NCBI RefSeq assembly: GCF_000724545.1
Contig: NZ_JHBV01000038.1
Location: forward strand, 1 to 64,000
Source of the DNA: Aureispira sp. CCB-QB1
GTDB lineage: Bacteria; Bacteroidota; Bacteroidia; Chitinophagales; Saprospiraceae
DNA length: 64,000 bases
Direction: 5' to 3'
This document shows, in pieces, positions 7,035-15,744 of this stretch. How positions within the stretch are numbered: position 1 is the first letter of the stretch; every line of letters begins with the position of its first letter. The position numbers were made by a program, and so were the translations under genes. A model generated the notes under the pieces. It was not told where the DNA came from and made no database searches. It worked only from the letters and a program-made list of their open reading frames with translations.

Positions 7035-8183
7035 ATGAAAACGCTATTAATTTCCCTTATTGTAGGAATTTCCCTCGCTACCTTCTCTAATGCACAAAAT
7101 GTTGGAATTGGCACCCATACACCTGCCCCTAGCGCAAAAGTACATATCTCAGATCCCAATAGAGGTCTCTTATTACCTCACGTTTCTCTGGTTGCTGTTA
7201 CGAATACGACCACACCTATTAATATGCCTGCTACGGGGCTCTTGGTTTGGAATACAAATCCAACGGTAACGGGTGGTAATGGCACTGGTTTTTATTACTG
7301 GAACGGCAGCTTATGGACACCTTTGAAATCTAATGCAGGAGGTAACAATGGGCTTAGTTTAGTTGGCAGTAATATTGAATTAGGAGGAAACTTGACGCAT
7401 GGAACCACTGTCAATTGCAATGGAGAAGCACTTACCTTTGAAGATGCCTCTGGAGACTATGGATTTAACATTACCAATGGTGCTACTATTTTTGCTTTGA
7501 TGTATGGAGATAACGCTAGTATTTGGTGTGGCTTAAATGAATTGAGAATTGCCACTCCTGACATTGGTGCCACTGCAATGGTAGGCCAAGTTTTACAACT
7601 TCGGAATGCAACAACAGGAGAAGTTCGTTACACCTCTTATCAGTTCCCTATTGGGAATGGTAGTAATGGACAAGTTTTGACAACTGACGGTTTGGGCAAT
7701 CTTACATGGCAGCATATAAGCAGCACTACAGGGTGGCAATTAACTGGAAATACAGCCACCAATCCAAGCCTCCATTTCTTGGGGACTACAGATGCCAATG
7801 ACTTGGTGTTTCGAACCAACAATACAGAACGAGTACGTATCCTCGCAACAGGAAGGGTCGGTATCAATACTACACCTAATTTTTCTGCTCAATTACATGT
7901 AAATGGCAATATTATGATTAACAGCGACCAACGCTTGATTGTCGATGGTAGCAATTTTGATAATTGGTTATACCACGATAGTGGTTTGAATGAACTTCGC
8001 CTAGAATCTCCTTCCGAAACGGTTCATGTAACAGGAGATGTTGCGAGAATTTCGACAGGTACTGAAAGTATTTATCTATCAGGCGGCTTGGGTGGTCGTT
8101 CTTCTATTGGTGTTAATACCCTAACTCCAACTTCCTTATTCGATATTAATGGTAATAATGGTTATAACCAATTCAGATTATGA
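7035..8183 (+). CDS. Secreted repeat-rich beta protein, ended early by an in-frame TGA
   Basis: About 382 residues from the preferred ATG, which opens a clear signal peptide (MKTLLISLIVGISLATFSNA, then Q); a longer reading from 6975 adds 20 residues and is less likely. The mature start NVGIGTHTPAPSAKVHIS and the repeated short beta motifs (GLLLPHVSL, GNGTGFYYWNGSLW, RVGINTTPN) are like the fibre or tail-like surface proteins common in Bacteroidota. The reading frame meets TGA at 8181-8183 but continues open in the same frame for 41 more codons to TAG at 8307-8309, with a plausible end. CGA-to-TGA is one transition. No catalytic motif is seen; function is unknown. Confidence 0.7.
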   Translation: MKTLLISLIVGISLATFSNAQNVGIGTHTPAPSAKVHISDPNRGLLLPHVSLVAVTNTTTPINMPATGLLVWNTNPTVTGGNGTGFYYWNGSLWTPLKSNAGGNNGLSLVGSNIELGGNLTHGTTVNCNGEALTFEDASGDYGFNITNGATIFALMYGDNASIWCGLNELRIATPDIGATAMVGQVLQLRNATTGEVRYTSYQFPIGNGSNGQVLTTDGLGNLTWQHISSTTGWQLTGNTATNPSLHFLGTTDANDLVFRTNNTERVRILATGRVGINTTPNFSAQLHVNGNIMINSDQRLIVDGSNFDNWLYHDSGLNELRLESPSETVHVTGDVARISTGTESIYLSGGLGGRSSIGVNTLTPTSLFDINGNNGYNQFRL

Positions 8184-8309
8184 CAATCGTACACCCCTAC
8201 TAATTCCTCTGATCCCAATGGCAATACAGGGGATATTAGTTGGGACAACAATTATATCTACATTAAAACAAATTTAGGTTGGCGAAGAAGCTCATTAACA
8301 GCCTTTTAG
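8184..8309 (+). pseudogene. Continuation of the same reading frame after the internal TGA
   Basis: In frame with the preceding gene, 41 codons read QSYTPTNSSDPNG, then NTGDISWDNNYIYIKTN and LGWRRSSLTAF, ending in TAG. The composition (Asp-Ser-Asn loops, WDNNYIYIK, a closing hydrophobic tail) is like the usual end of this protein type. The gene is therefore probably disrupted by a point mutation, or read through, rather than naturally ending at 8183. Confidence 0.7.
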
Positions 8310-8312
8310 TTT

Positions 8313-9617
8313 TTAAGCAGGAACCTCATCTTCCAAACAATCTACTACCGCCTTATTTTTAACTTTTCTAACGATAAGGCGGGTTCCTTTATCATAAAAG
8401 AAATAAGACCATGCCCAATTCACAAAAACAACTAATCTAGAACGAAAATCAACCAATAACATCAAGTGAACAAACATCCACATTAGCCAAGCAAACCAAC
8501 CTCCAAATTTAAGCCGCTTCATATCGACAACGGCTAAGTTTCGCCCAATCGTTGCCATTGTTCCTTTATCTTTATAAACAAAGGGTAACATCTCCTTTTC
8601 TTTGGCTAAGCGGTTGAAGTTTTTGCCAAGGTGTACTCCTTGTTGTACAGCAACAGACGCCAACATTGGATGCCCATAAGGCAACTCTTCTGAAGTCATC
8701 GCAGCCACATCTCCTATCGCAAAAACATCTTTATAACCATTTATTTGATTCCATTCATTGACCAAAACGCGCCCCATGTTTGTAGTTTGACTAGCATCTA
8801 ACCCAGCTGTTGGTGCCCCTTTAACTCCCGCTGTCCAAATCAATGTCTTCGCTTTAAACGTCTCTTTGTTGGTATATACCGTTGTTCCATCATAATCTTG
8901 GGCTCGTATGTCCAACCAAACATTGACCCCCATTTTTCTAAGGAAACGTTCTGAATCTGCCGATGCTTTTTCGCTCATACCAGGTAGCAAACGATCGGCT
9001 CCTTGGACTACATGAATTTGCATTCTTCTAATATCCAAATCAGGATAATCCTTGGGCAAAATATACCGTTTTAGTTCTGCCAAAGCACCAGCTAGTTCTA
9101 CCCCAGTTGCGCCCCCACCTACAATAACAAAATTCATTAAGGCATCCTGTTCTTGTACATCCGAACTATTCAACGCTTTTTCAAAATTTTGCAGAATAAC
9201 CGAGCGCAAATTTAAGGCCTCTACTAAGCTTTTCATAGGCATCGAATGCTTCTCTACATTCTCCATTCCAAAGAAGTTAGAAACGGCACCTGTTGCCATC
9301 ACTAGATAATCATAATCTAATGTCCCAACGGAGGTGTGCAATAGTTTTTTTTCGGCATCAATCTCATGGACATCTGCCATCCTAAAATGGAAGTTTTCTT
9401 TTTTGTTGAATACTTTCCGAATGGGATAAACAATAGAATCAGGTTCTAAACCAGCACTGGCTACCTGATACATAAGAGGTTGAAAGGTATGGTAATTATT
9501 TTTATCAAAAAGAACTACTTGATATTGGTTGGTATTAATACTCTTGGCTAGTTTTAGCCCTCCAAATCCACATCCAATAATAACAATTCGAGGTAAATCT
9601 CTGTGTGGTACATTCAT
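8313..9617 (-). CDS. ndh: Type II NADH dehydrogenase (NDH-2)
   Basis: 434 residues. Two Rossmann motifs are visible: IVIIGCGFGGLKLAK (residues 11-25) for FAD, and FVIVGGGATGVELAGALAEL near 163-182 for NADH. The FAD-contact motifs AIGDVAA and VAVQQG are present. The C-terminal part (about 370-415) is rich in Trp/Phe and hydrophobic residues (FAWLMWMFVHLMLLVDFRSR), which is the membrane-binding tail. NDH-2 oxidises NADH and passes electrons to quinone at the inner face of the membrane without pumping protons. It lies downstream of the mutase and glycosyltransferase genes on the same strand and converges on the interrupted repeat protein gene, with 3 bases between stop codons. Confidence 0.93.
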   Translation of the reverse strand: MNVPHRDLPRIVIIGCGFGGLKLAKSINTNQYQVVLFDKNNYHTFQPLMYQVASAGLEPDSIVYPIRKVFNKKENFHFRMADVHEIDAEKKLLHTSVGTLDYDYLVMATGAVSNFFGMENVEKHSMPMKSLVEALNLRSVILQNFEKALNSSDVQEQDALMNFVIVGGGATGVELAGALAELKRYILPKDYPDLDIRRMQIHVVQGADRLLPGMSEKASADSERFLRKMGVNVWLDIRAQDYDGTTVYTNKETFKAKTLIWTAGVKGAPTAGLDASQTTNMGRVLVNEWNQINGYKDVFAIGDVAAMTSEELPYGHPMLASVAVQQGVHLGKNFNRLAKEKEMLPFVYKDKGTMATIGRNLAVVDMKRLKFGGWFAWLMWMFVHLMLLVDFRSRLVVFVNWAWSYFFYDKGTRLIVRKVKNKAVVDCLEDEVPA

Positions 9618-9718
9618 GCTTTTGCAATTTATTTTAGTGGGGATTAGGGCTGGCTATTTTCTTTTCTTAGAGAACAAAAGATGGTGCTTTTTAGTTCTTT
9701 TGTAATGCTGAAAATCAA

Positions 9719-10927
9719 TTAATTTTTAACCAAAACACACTTTTGTATAAATGCCTGAACTTCGTCTGCTGCTTTCTTAAAACCGCCCGCCGTTCTCAAA
9801 GCCTTACTCATGCGTTTTAAATTGCTTTTAATCACTTGATTTTCCATTGTTTCCTCTACCGTTCTCAACAGTTTTTTTGCCGATAGTGTCTTGTGATTTA
9901 ACCAAACGCCCAACTGTTGTTCAACCACTTGTTGTGCTACTAAAAACTGGTCACCAAATTGTGGTAATACTAATAACGGCACTTCAAAGTAAATCCCTTC
10001 GTGTGCACTATTCATACCTCCATGCGTTATAAACAAATCTGCTGCTGCCAACACTTGCAATTGGGGGGCAAAATTACAAAGTATAATATGTGACGGAACC
10101 TGAAAGTCTGAAGCATTTAAATATTTACTAATATTTAAAACAATCAAAAATTTAGAAGTTTTAAATGCTTCTATACACATTTTAATAAACTCCTTTCGGA
10201 CAACCACTGACCCTAAAGATATATAGATGATTTTTCTATTCTCTGGATTGTTTATAGAAAAATTAGAATCGGATATTCTTGCTTCTATGTCAATATTAGG
10301 TCCTGTAAAAAGATAGTTAGAAGGAAAAAGTTCGGACTGAGGTTGAAATTCTTTTGCGGTAAATGTAATACAAGGTTCGCTTACTTCTGCACTCAAAAAA
10401 TGCAATACATTGACAGAAGGTACGCCATATTTTTTTTGTATTTTTTTATAAATTGCAAACAACCGCACGCCATTCTTCAATGATCGCCCCAGACTCTTTA
10501 TTAATTGTAATTTAGAATTGGGCGGTTCTTTCATTTTTTGGTGCAATGCAAAGGAAGGGAAAAACAAAATTAAAGGCAAATTCAACTTTTCTGCCAACAA
10601 ACGTCCCCAAGGCGTGTACATATCTACCAACAGGTAATCATATTTCCCTTTTAGAATAATGGCTTCTATTTGTGGCAACACCTCATAACAGGTCTCAATC
10701 AAATCTGCAAAAATCTCCAACAAATTGACGTTATCATTGGTAACATGTACCAATTCATCAGGGAAAGGGATAAAATTAGCTCCTGTGTGTTCTATGGCTG
10801 GTCGAAACTCCTCTGTACAACAGTAATCAATTTGTTCCCCTCTCGCTACCAATTCCTTTACCATTGGTAAAGTTGGGTTTACATGTCCATAGCCTGGTAT
10901 ATTAAAAAAAATCCCTTTCGCCTTCAT
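9719..10927 (-). CDS. MGT-family (GT1) glycosyltransferase, copy 2
   Basis: 402 residues, a paralogue of the gene at 5400-6623. It starts FFNIPGYGHVNPTLPMVKEL and has the donor-site motif THGGMNSAHEGIYFEVP near residues 299-315. The paralogues differ most in the acceptor domain, which suggests different acceptors. Its start lies 18 bases after the methylmalonyl-CoA mutase stop, so it is probably co-transcribed with the mutase. The metabolic link is not obvious. Confidence 0.85.
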   Translation of the reverse strand: MKAKGIFFNIPGYGHVNPTLPMVKELVARGEQIDYCCTEEFRPAIEHTGANFIPFPDELVHVTNDNVNLLEIFADLIETCYEVLPQIEAIILKGKYDYLLVDMYTPWGRLLAEKLNLPLILFFPSFALHQKMKEPPNSKLQLIKSLGRSLKNGVRLFAIYKKIQKKYGVPSVNVLHFLSAEVSEPCITFTAKEFQPQSELFPSNYLFTGPNIDIEARISDSNFSINNPENRKIIYISLGSVVVRKEFIKMCIEAFKTSKFLIVLNISKYLNASDFQVPSHIILCNFAPQLQVLAAADLFITHGGMNSAHEGIYFEVPLLVLPQFGDQFLVAQQVVEQQLGVWLNHKTLSAKKLLRTVEETMENQVIKSNLKRMSKALRTAGGFKKAADEVQAFIQKCVLVKN

Positions 10928-10945
10928 CGTATTTTATGGTTATAA

Positions 10946-13087
10946 CTATTCCTCCACAGACTCTATCAAAATATCCAAAATAGCACTAGCCGCTTTAGCA
11001 ATGACAGTTCCTGGACCAAATACCCCTGCTACACCTGCTTCGTACAAATAATCGTAATCCTGTGCAGGAATAACACCACCAGCAACTACCAAAATGTCTG
11101 GGCGTCCTAATGCTTCTAGTTCCCCTATAATTTCAGGAACCAATGTTTTGTGCCCACCAGCTAAAGAAGATACGCCTAAAATATGAACATCATTTTCTGC
11201 AGCTTGTTTTGCGGCCTCTTTAGGTGTCTGAAACAAAGGTCCTATATCTACATCAAAGCCCAAATCAGCAAAACTAGTAGCGATGACTTTAGCACCTCTG
11301 TCGTGCCCATCTTGCCCTAATTTAGCTACCATAATACGAGGACGGCGCCCTTCCAAGCTAGCAAACTGATCAGCCAAAGCTTGTGCTTTTTTAAAGTTAT
11401 CATCCATTGCAATTTCTTTAGAGTATACACCAGAAATAGATTTAGTATTGGCTTTGTAACGACCAAAAGCAACCTCCATGGCATCTGATATTTCTCCCAA
11501 GGTAGCACGGACACGCGCAGCCTCTACTGCCAAGGCAAGAAGATTGCCTTTTCCTGCTTTTGCAGCAGCAGTAATTTTTGCTAAAGCCGTTTCTACCGCC
11601 AGAGTATCTCTTGTTGCTTTGATTTCCTCCAAACGCTTGATTTGAGACAATCGTACGGCCTTGTTGTCCACCTCTAAAATATCTAACGGATCTTCCTTCT
11701 CTAATTGAAAAACATTGACACCGATAATTTGATCTTTTCCACTATCAATGCGAGCTTGTTTACGAGCAGCAGCTTCTTCGATACGCATTTTAGGAACACC
11801 AGTTTCAATTGCTTTTGCCATTCCCCCCAACTCTTGCACCTCTTGAATATGCGCCCAAGCTTTGTGTACCAACTCATTGGTCAAATATTCTACGTAATGA
11901 GAACCTGCCCATGGGTCAATTGCCTTGGTTACCTTTGTATCTTTTTGTATATAAATCTGCGTATCTCTAGCAATTCCAGCTGAAAAATCAGTTGGCAAAG
12001 CAATCGCTTCATCAAAAGAATTGGTGTGCAATGATTGTGTTCCTCCCAATACAGCAGCCATTGCTTCTATGCAAGTACGAGCTACGTTATTAAATGGATC
12101 TTGCTCTGTCAAACTCCAGCCCGATGTTTGGCAATGCGTTCTTAACATCAAGGATTTTAAATTTTTAGGCTCAAATTGTTGAATCAATTTTGCCCACAGC
12201 ATTCGTCCAGCACGCATTTTAGCAATTTCCATAAAATGATTCATCCCAATTCCCCAAAAGAAAGACAAACGAGGCGCAAAATCATCTACTTTTAATCCTG
12301 CTTTTAACCCTGCTTGGATATACTCTAGCCCATCCGCCAATGTATAAGCCAATTCAATATCTGCTGGCGCACCAGCTTCATGCATATGATAACCACTAAT
12401 AGAAATAGAGTTAAACTTCGGCATGAATTGAGACGTATACTCAAAAATATCAGCAATGATTCGCATTGAGTGAGCAGGTGGATAAATATACGTATTACGC
12501 ACCATAAACTCTTTTAGAATATCATTTTGAATCGTTCCTGCCAATTTCACTTGATCCACACCTTGTTCTTCAGCTGCAACAATATAAAATGCCATAATAG
12601 GCAATACAGCTCCATTCATCGTCATGGATACGGACATTTGATCCAAGGGAATTTGGTCAAATAGAATTTTCATATCCTCAACGCTATCTATGGCTACTCC
12701 TGCCTTTCCAACATCACCAACAACACGTTCATGATCAGAATCATAACCTCTATGAGTTGCCAAATCAAAAGCCACCGACAAACCCTTTTGTCCCGCAGCT
12801 AAGTTTCTTCTATAAAAAGCATTACTCTCTTCTGCTGTTGAAAAACCTGCATATTGACGAATAGTCCAAGGACGTATGGCATACATCCCTCCATAAGGAC
12901 CTCCTATATACGGAGGTAAGCCCGAAGTAAACTGATGGTGTGGAATATCTTTCGTATCCTTTTCCGTATAAATTTGTTTGAGGTCTATTTTTTCAGACGT
13001 TTCCCACTGCTCTTTTCCTTCAACAGTAGGGTTACAATATTTAGACGGCTTGGTAATATCTATTTTTGAAAAATCTGGTCGATTCAT
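10946..13087 (-). CDS. scpA: Methylmalonyl-CoA mutase, large (catalytic) subunit
   Basis: 713 residues from the preferred start. The N-terminal barrel contains [30 protein letters not shown] and [19 protein letters not shown], which line the CoA and substrate site. The C-terminal cobalamin domain (from about residue 580) has the His-on motif [13 protein letters not shown], then [12 protein letters not shown]. The enzyme interconverts succinyl-CoA and (R)-methylmalonyl-CoA using adenosylcobalamin. A longer reading frame reaches 13198, but ATG at 13087 gives the conserved [11 protein letters not shown] start, and a TAnnTTTG box lies 20 bases upstream inside the would-be extension. The partner small subunit gene is not adjacent. 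Confidence 0.93.
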   Translation of the reverse strand: MNRPDFSKIDITKPSKYCNPTVEGKEQWETSEKIDLKQIYTEKDTKDIPHHQFTSGLPPYIGGPYGGMYAIRPWTIRQYAGFSTAEESNAFYRRNLAAGQKGLSVAFDLATHRGYDSDHERVVGDVGKAGVAIDSVEDMKILFDQIPLDQMSVSMTMNGAVLPIMAFYIVAAEEQGVDQVKLAGTIQNDILKEFMVRNTYIYPPAHSMRIIADIFEYTSQFMPKFNSISISGYHMHEAGAPADIELAYTLADGLEYIQAGLKAGLKVDDFAPRLSFFWGIGMNHFMEIAKMRAGRMLWAKLIQQFEPKNLKSLMLRTHCQTSGWSLTEQDPFNNVARTCIEAMAAVLGGTQSLHTNSFDEAIALPTDFSAGIARDTQIYIQKDTKVTKAIDPWAGSHYVEYLTNELVHKAWAHIQEVQELGGMAKAIETGVPKMRIEEAAARKQARIDSGKDQIIGVNVFQLEKEDPLDILEVDNKAVRLSQIKRLEEIKATRDTLAVETALAKITAAAKAGKGNLLALAVEAARVRATLGEISDAMEVAFGRYKANTKSISGVYSKEIAMDDNFKKAQALADQFASLEGRRPRIMVAKLGQDGHDRGAKVIATSFADLGFDVDIGPLFQTPKEAAKQAAENDVHILGVSSLAGGHKTLVPEIIGELEALGRPDILVVAGGVIPAQDYDYLYEAGVAGVFGPGTVIAKAASAILDILIESVEE

Positions 13088-13106
13088 ATCCTTGATATTT
13101 TTTTTC

Positions 13107-13114
13107 CAAAGGTA
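13107..13114 (-). promoter_or_regulatory. -7 promoter box of the mutase operon
   Basis: On the minus strand this reads TACCTTTG, an exact TAnnTTTG match, 20 bases before the ATG at 13087. The -33 region is not clear. It supports the shorter start of the mutase gene. Confidence 0.5.
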
Positions 13115-13252
13115 CACTTTTTTATAGAAATTTGAATGGGAATTCGCGTCTTGCTTGTCTAGATTTTCTATAAAGAAAAAGCCCACACCAGAATACATCT
13201 GAATGTAGGCTATTGTGAGTTCCTATCCTAAAAAGGAAACTTGTCATAATAT

Positions 13253-14545
13253 TTATTCTTTCACAACTCGAATTGTTTCATTGGTTGTTGCGGTTTGGAT
13301 ATTTACCATATATAATCCTTTTGGAAACTTACCTAAATCAATACTAGTGTTAGAATCTGTAATATTTAGTTTTTGTGCGACCAAAGCACCTGCAATGTCG
13401 TATACTTTCACTGCTTCAATTTGCCCTCCCTCTCTAATTAGTTCAACCAAACCTGTTGTTGGATTAGGAAAGGCAGTTAAGGTAGCAGCAGAATTGAATA
13501 TTGACAAATTATCACCCATTGCTGTTCTAGCACTTCCTCCGTTGCCACTACAAGAACTATAGTCTACATTATTTGTTTCACTTCCTACCAATCTCCAAAC
13601 ACAATCGCTGCCTCTATACCATGCAGTAATCGTATAAGAGCCTACCAAACCATAGTTATTAATAAGAGGATCTTTTCCAAAATTTGGAGAAAAATTAATC
13701 TTATCCAATGCTTGATAAGGTCCTTGTGTAGCTATTGAAGCGGGTAAAGGTGCTGCCCCAGGATAAGGATTGGCTGTAAATTCCCATTTATATTCAATTC
13801 CAGGAAGTGCAGAAGCGATTGAAAATTCGTTTTTAGTTCCATCGCAATAACCATCAGGTACATTTATCTTTACCTTATTCATAAATACAGGATATATTTC
13901 AAAGTTTTTGGTGTAATTTCTTGCCGTACAACCATTGTGCGCTACTACTCCTATCGAAAAATCACTGGTAATAGCAGCCCCTGCTGGCTTATCGAGAAAA
14001 CCTTGTACGGCATTACTTGTAATAGGATCCCCATTAAAAGTCCAAGTGTAAGTACTAGCGGACGTTTTATTACCATCTTTTGCTTCGGCCAAAATAGCCC
14101 CTACACACAGAGAACTACTAACAATTTCAATATCTGTTAAATTAGGTACCAGACGAACTCTTGGCGTAATCGTTATATTTGTTGTATAAGAGGCATGCAG
14201 ACAGTTAGGTGTATATACTAATTCTCGAACCTCAATATCTCTGTTTCGGTTTGTAGGCTGCACCTCTATGGCATAAGCCCACCCCGTGGGAGACACTGAA
14301 GTAGAAACGGTAGCAGCAAAACCAACTCCATTTCCAAGATCAATAGGAGCTGCTCTCCATCCTGCTGAAGTGACTTGAATGCTATTTCCATAACAAGCAG
14401 TCGGGTCTGCTTCTAAATATAATGTGTATCGGCTATTAATGTCACAAGGTCTCGAAGATTCTACTACTGATAAATGTTGTCCAAAAACGCCAAAACTAAT
14501 TCCTAAAAAGCCCAATAAAAATACGGCTGTTAACATGTTTTTCAT
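13253..14545 (-). CDS. Secreted protein with T9SS type A sorting domain
   Basis: 430 residues. A signal peptide (MKNMLTAVFLLGFLGISFGVFG, then Q) opens the protein. The last 80 residues are a type A T9SS sorting domain: LTAFPNPTTGLVELI, VKVYDIAGALV, SIDLGKFPKGLYMVNI and a basic end. The middle (about 25-340) looks like Ig- or PKD-like beta modules, with Cys residues that may pair. No enzyme motif is seen. It is probably exported across the outer membrane and either attached to the surface or released. Confidence 0.8.
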   Translation of the reverse strand: MKNMLTAVFLLGFLGISFGVFGQHLSVVESSRPCDINSRYTLYLEADPTACYGNSIQVTSAGWRAAPIDLGNGVGFAATVSTSVSPTGWAYAIEVQPTNRNRDIEVRELVYTPNCLHASYTTNITITPRVRLVPNLTDIEIVSSSLCVGAILAEAKDGNKTSASTYTWTFNGDPITSNAVQGFLDKPAGAAITSDFSIGVVAHNGCTARNYTKNFEIYPVFMNKVKINVPDGYCDGTKNEFSIASALPGIEYKWEFTANPYPGAAPLPASIATQGPYQALDKINFSPNFGKDPLINNYGLVGSYTITAWYRGSDCVWRLVGSETNNVDYSSCSGNGGSARTAMGDNLSIFNSAATLTAFPNPTTGLVELIREGGQIEAVKVYDIAGALVAQKLNITDSNTSIDLGKFPKGLYMVNIQTATTNETIRVVKE

Positions 14546-14659
14546 TTTGATTCTTTTTTAATTTAGATTTTAAATTTATTTGTACGAATAATCGTGGGGA
14601 ACGATATTTCCTTTACAAAATATGCTATAGCGAGGTTAATCTGTATTGGATTTATATTA

Positions 14660-14691
14660 CAAAGGTAGATTAGCCTAGTGCAGAAAGCAAG
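14660..14691 (-). promoter_or_regulatory. Promoter of the T9SS protein gene
   Basis: On the minus strand CTTG (14691-14688), 20 bases, then TACCTTTG (14667-14660). This is an exact -7 match and a near -33 match at ideal spacing. The predicted leader is about 108 bases. Confidence 0.6.
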
Positions 14692-14800
14692 TCTCAAGCA
14701 AGGACTTGTACATCATGTTCAGTAGCGAGGATAAACGGGTTATTTTGAGGTACAATTGGACAGTCTTTTTTTTGCTGTTTTTAGCATCTACAAAAAGTAA

Positions 14801-14826
14801 GAGGTATCCTTTTTCAAGAATACCTC
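14801..14826 (-). terminator. Terminator of the kinase/regulator operon
   Basis: On the minus strand a 10-bp stem (14826-14817 with 14810-14801, one G-U pair) has a 6-base loop and is followed by TTACTTTTTG. Confidence 0.65.
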
Positions 14827-14862
14827 CTACAAGAGTTTAAATATATTGGTATAAGCAATATT

Positions 14863-15612
14863 TTAGAGCGACAATAATTTTAACAACGTCTTCTTTCTGC
14901 TTCGCGCAACATCCAAAATCACTTCGTTAGAAAGCACCACCTGTCCTCCTCGTCCTTTTAGGTAGCTCTTTAAATGAGACAGGTTAATTAGAAAAGATTC
15001 ATGAATCCTAAAAAAACCAAATGGCTCTAGTTTTTCTCCAAAGTATTTCAAATTGCGACTCACCGTAATTTTTTTGCCATCTTTTAAATAAAATAACGTA
15101 TAGTTTCTATCTGCTTCACAATAAAAAAGTTCGGAGATAAATAGGATTTGAAATCCTTTGGCTATCGGAAGTGCAATTTTACTATGCTGATTTTGAAGGT
15201 TGGTAAAATCCTTTGGCAAAAAATAGATACTCTCTTTTACAGGCTGCTGAGTTTCTTGTTTGCCTTTGAAGCGTTCTATAGATGCCTCCAACTCGTCTAT
15301 ATCAATTGGTTTTAATAAATAATCTAAGGCTGATAGCTTTATGGCATCAATGGCATATTCACTATAAGATGTGGTAAAAATAACATCAAAATCTATTGTC
15401 TCAAACTGCCTCAACATAGCAAAGCCATCCATTTGGGGCATTTCCACATCCAAAAAAATCAGATGAACCGTTTCTTTTTGAATCAGCTCAATCCCTTCTC
15501 TAGCTGAAGATGCTTCTCCAACAATTCTAATTTCGTGTTTATATTCCTCTAACAAAACCTTGAGCAAGGTTCTTGCTGCGGGTTCATCATCTATAATAAT
15601 AACATTAATCAT
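14863..15612 (-). CDS. LytTR-family response regulator
   Basis: 249 residues. The receiver domain (1-120) has IIDDEPAARTLLKVLL, the phospho-acceptor in LIFLDVEMPQMDGF (Asp near 55) and DYLLKPID. The LytTR DNA-binding domain (about 145-245) has FCEADRNYTLFYLKDGKKI and IHESFLINLSHLKSY. It acts with the histidine kinase encoded just upstream. Target genes are unknown. Confidence 0.93.
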   Translation of the reverse strand: MINVIIIDDEPAARTLLKVLLEEYKHEIRIVGEASSAREGIELIQKETVHLIFLDVEMPQMDGFAMLRQFETIDFDVIFTTSYSEYAIDAIKLSALDYLLKPIDIDELEASIERFKGKQETQQPVKESIYFLPKDFTNLQNQHSKIALPIAKGFQILFISELFYCEADRNYTLFYLKDGKKITVSRNLKYFGEKLEPFGFFRIHESFLINLSHLKSYLKGRGGQVVLSNEVILDVARSRKKTLLKLLSL

Positions 15613-15626
15613 TTTTTCTTATTTAT

Positions 15627-15736
15627 TAGTAGTTAGCTACGCTGCTACTTCGTGGTCGCTGATTAGCTTTGTTACTCCCTACGGTCGTGAGCTCGCATAG
15701 CTCGGTTCGCTGCTACTGCGTGGTTTCAACGAACTA
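15627..15736. repeat. Dispersed palindromic repeat, composite copy
   Basis: It lies in the gap between the kinase and regulator genes. It starts TAGTAGTTAGCTACGC and ends with the conserved GCTGCTACTGCGTGGTTTCA core followed by ACGAACTA. Two core-like units (around 15640 and 15709) suggest fusion or expansion. The region would be transcribed as part of the two-component operon. Confidence 0.75.
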
Positions 15737-15744
15737 TTAATTGG

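Larger units (their letters stand above)
14546..14862. other. Intergenic region with promoter and terminator
   Basis: About 317 bases. It holds the promoter of the T9SS protein gene (14660-14691) and the terminator of the response regulator gene (14801-14826). Nothing else is seen. Confidence 0.6.

Noticed and set aside
9674-9703. ACAAAAGA/TCTTTTGT inverted repeat between the glycosyltransferase and ndh genes
   Set aside because: Eight base pairs, A/T-rich, with a 14-base loop and no T run; such repeats are expected by chance in this composition.
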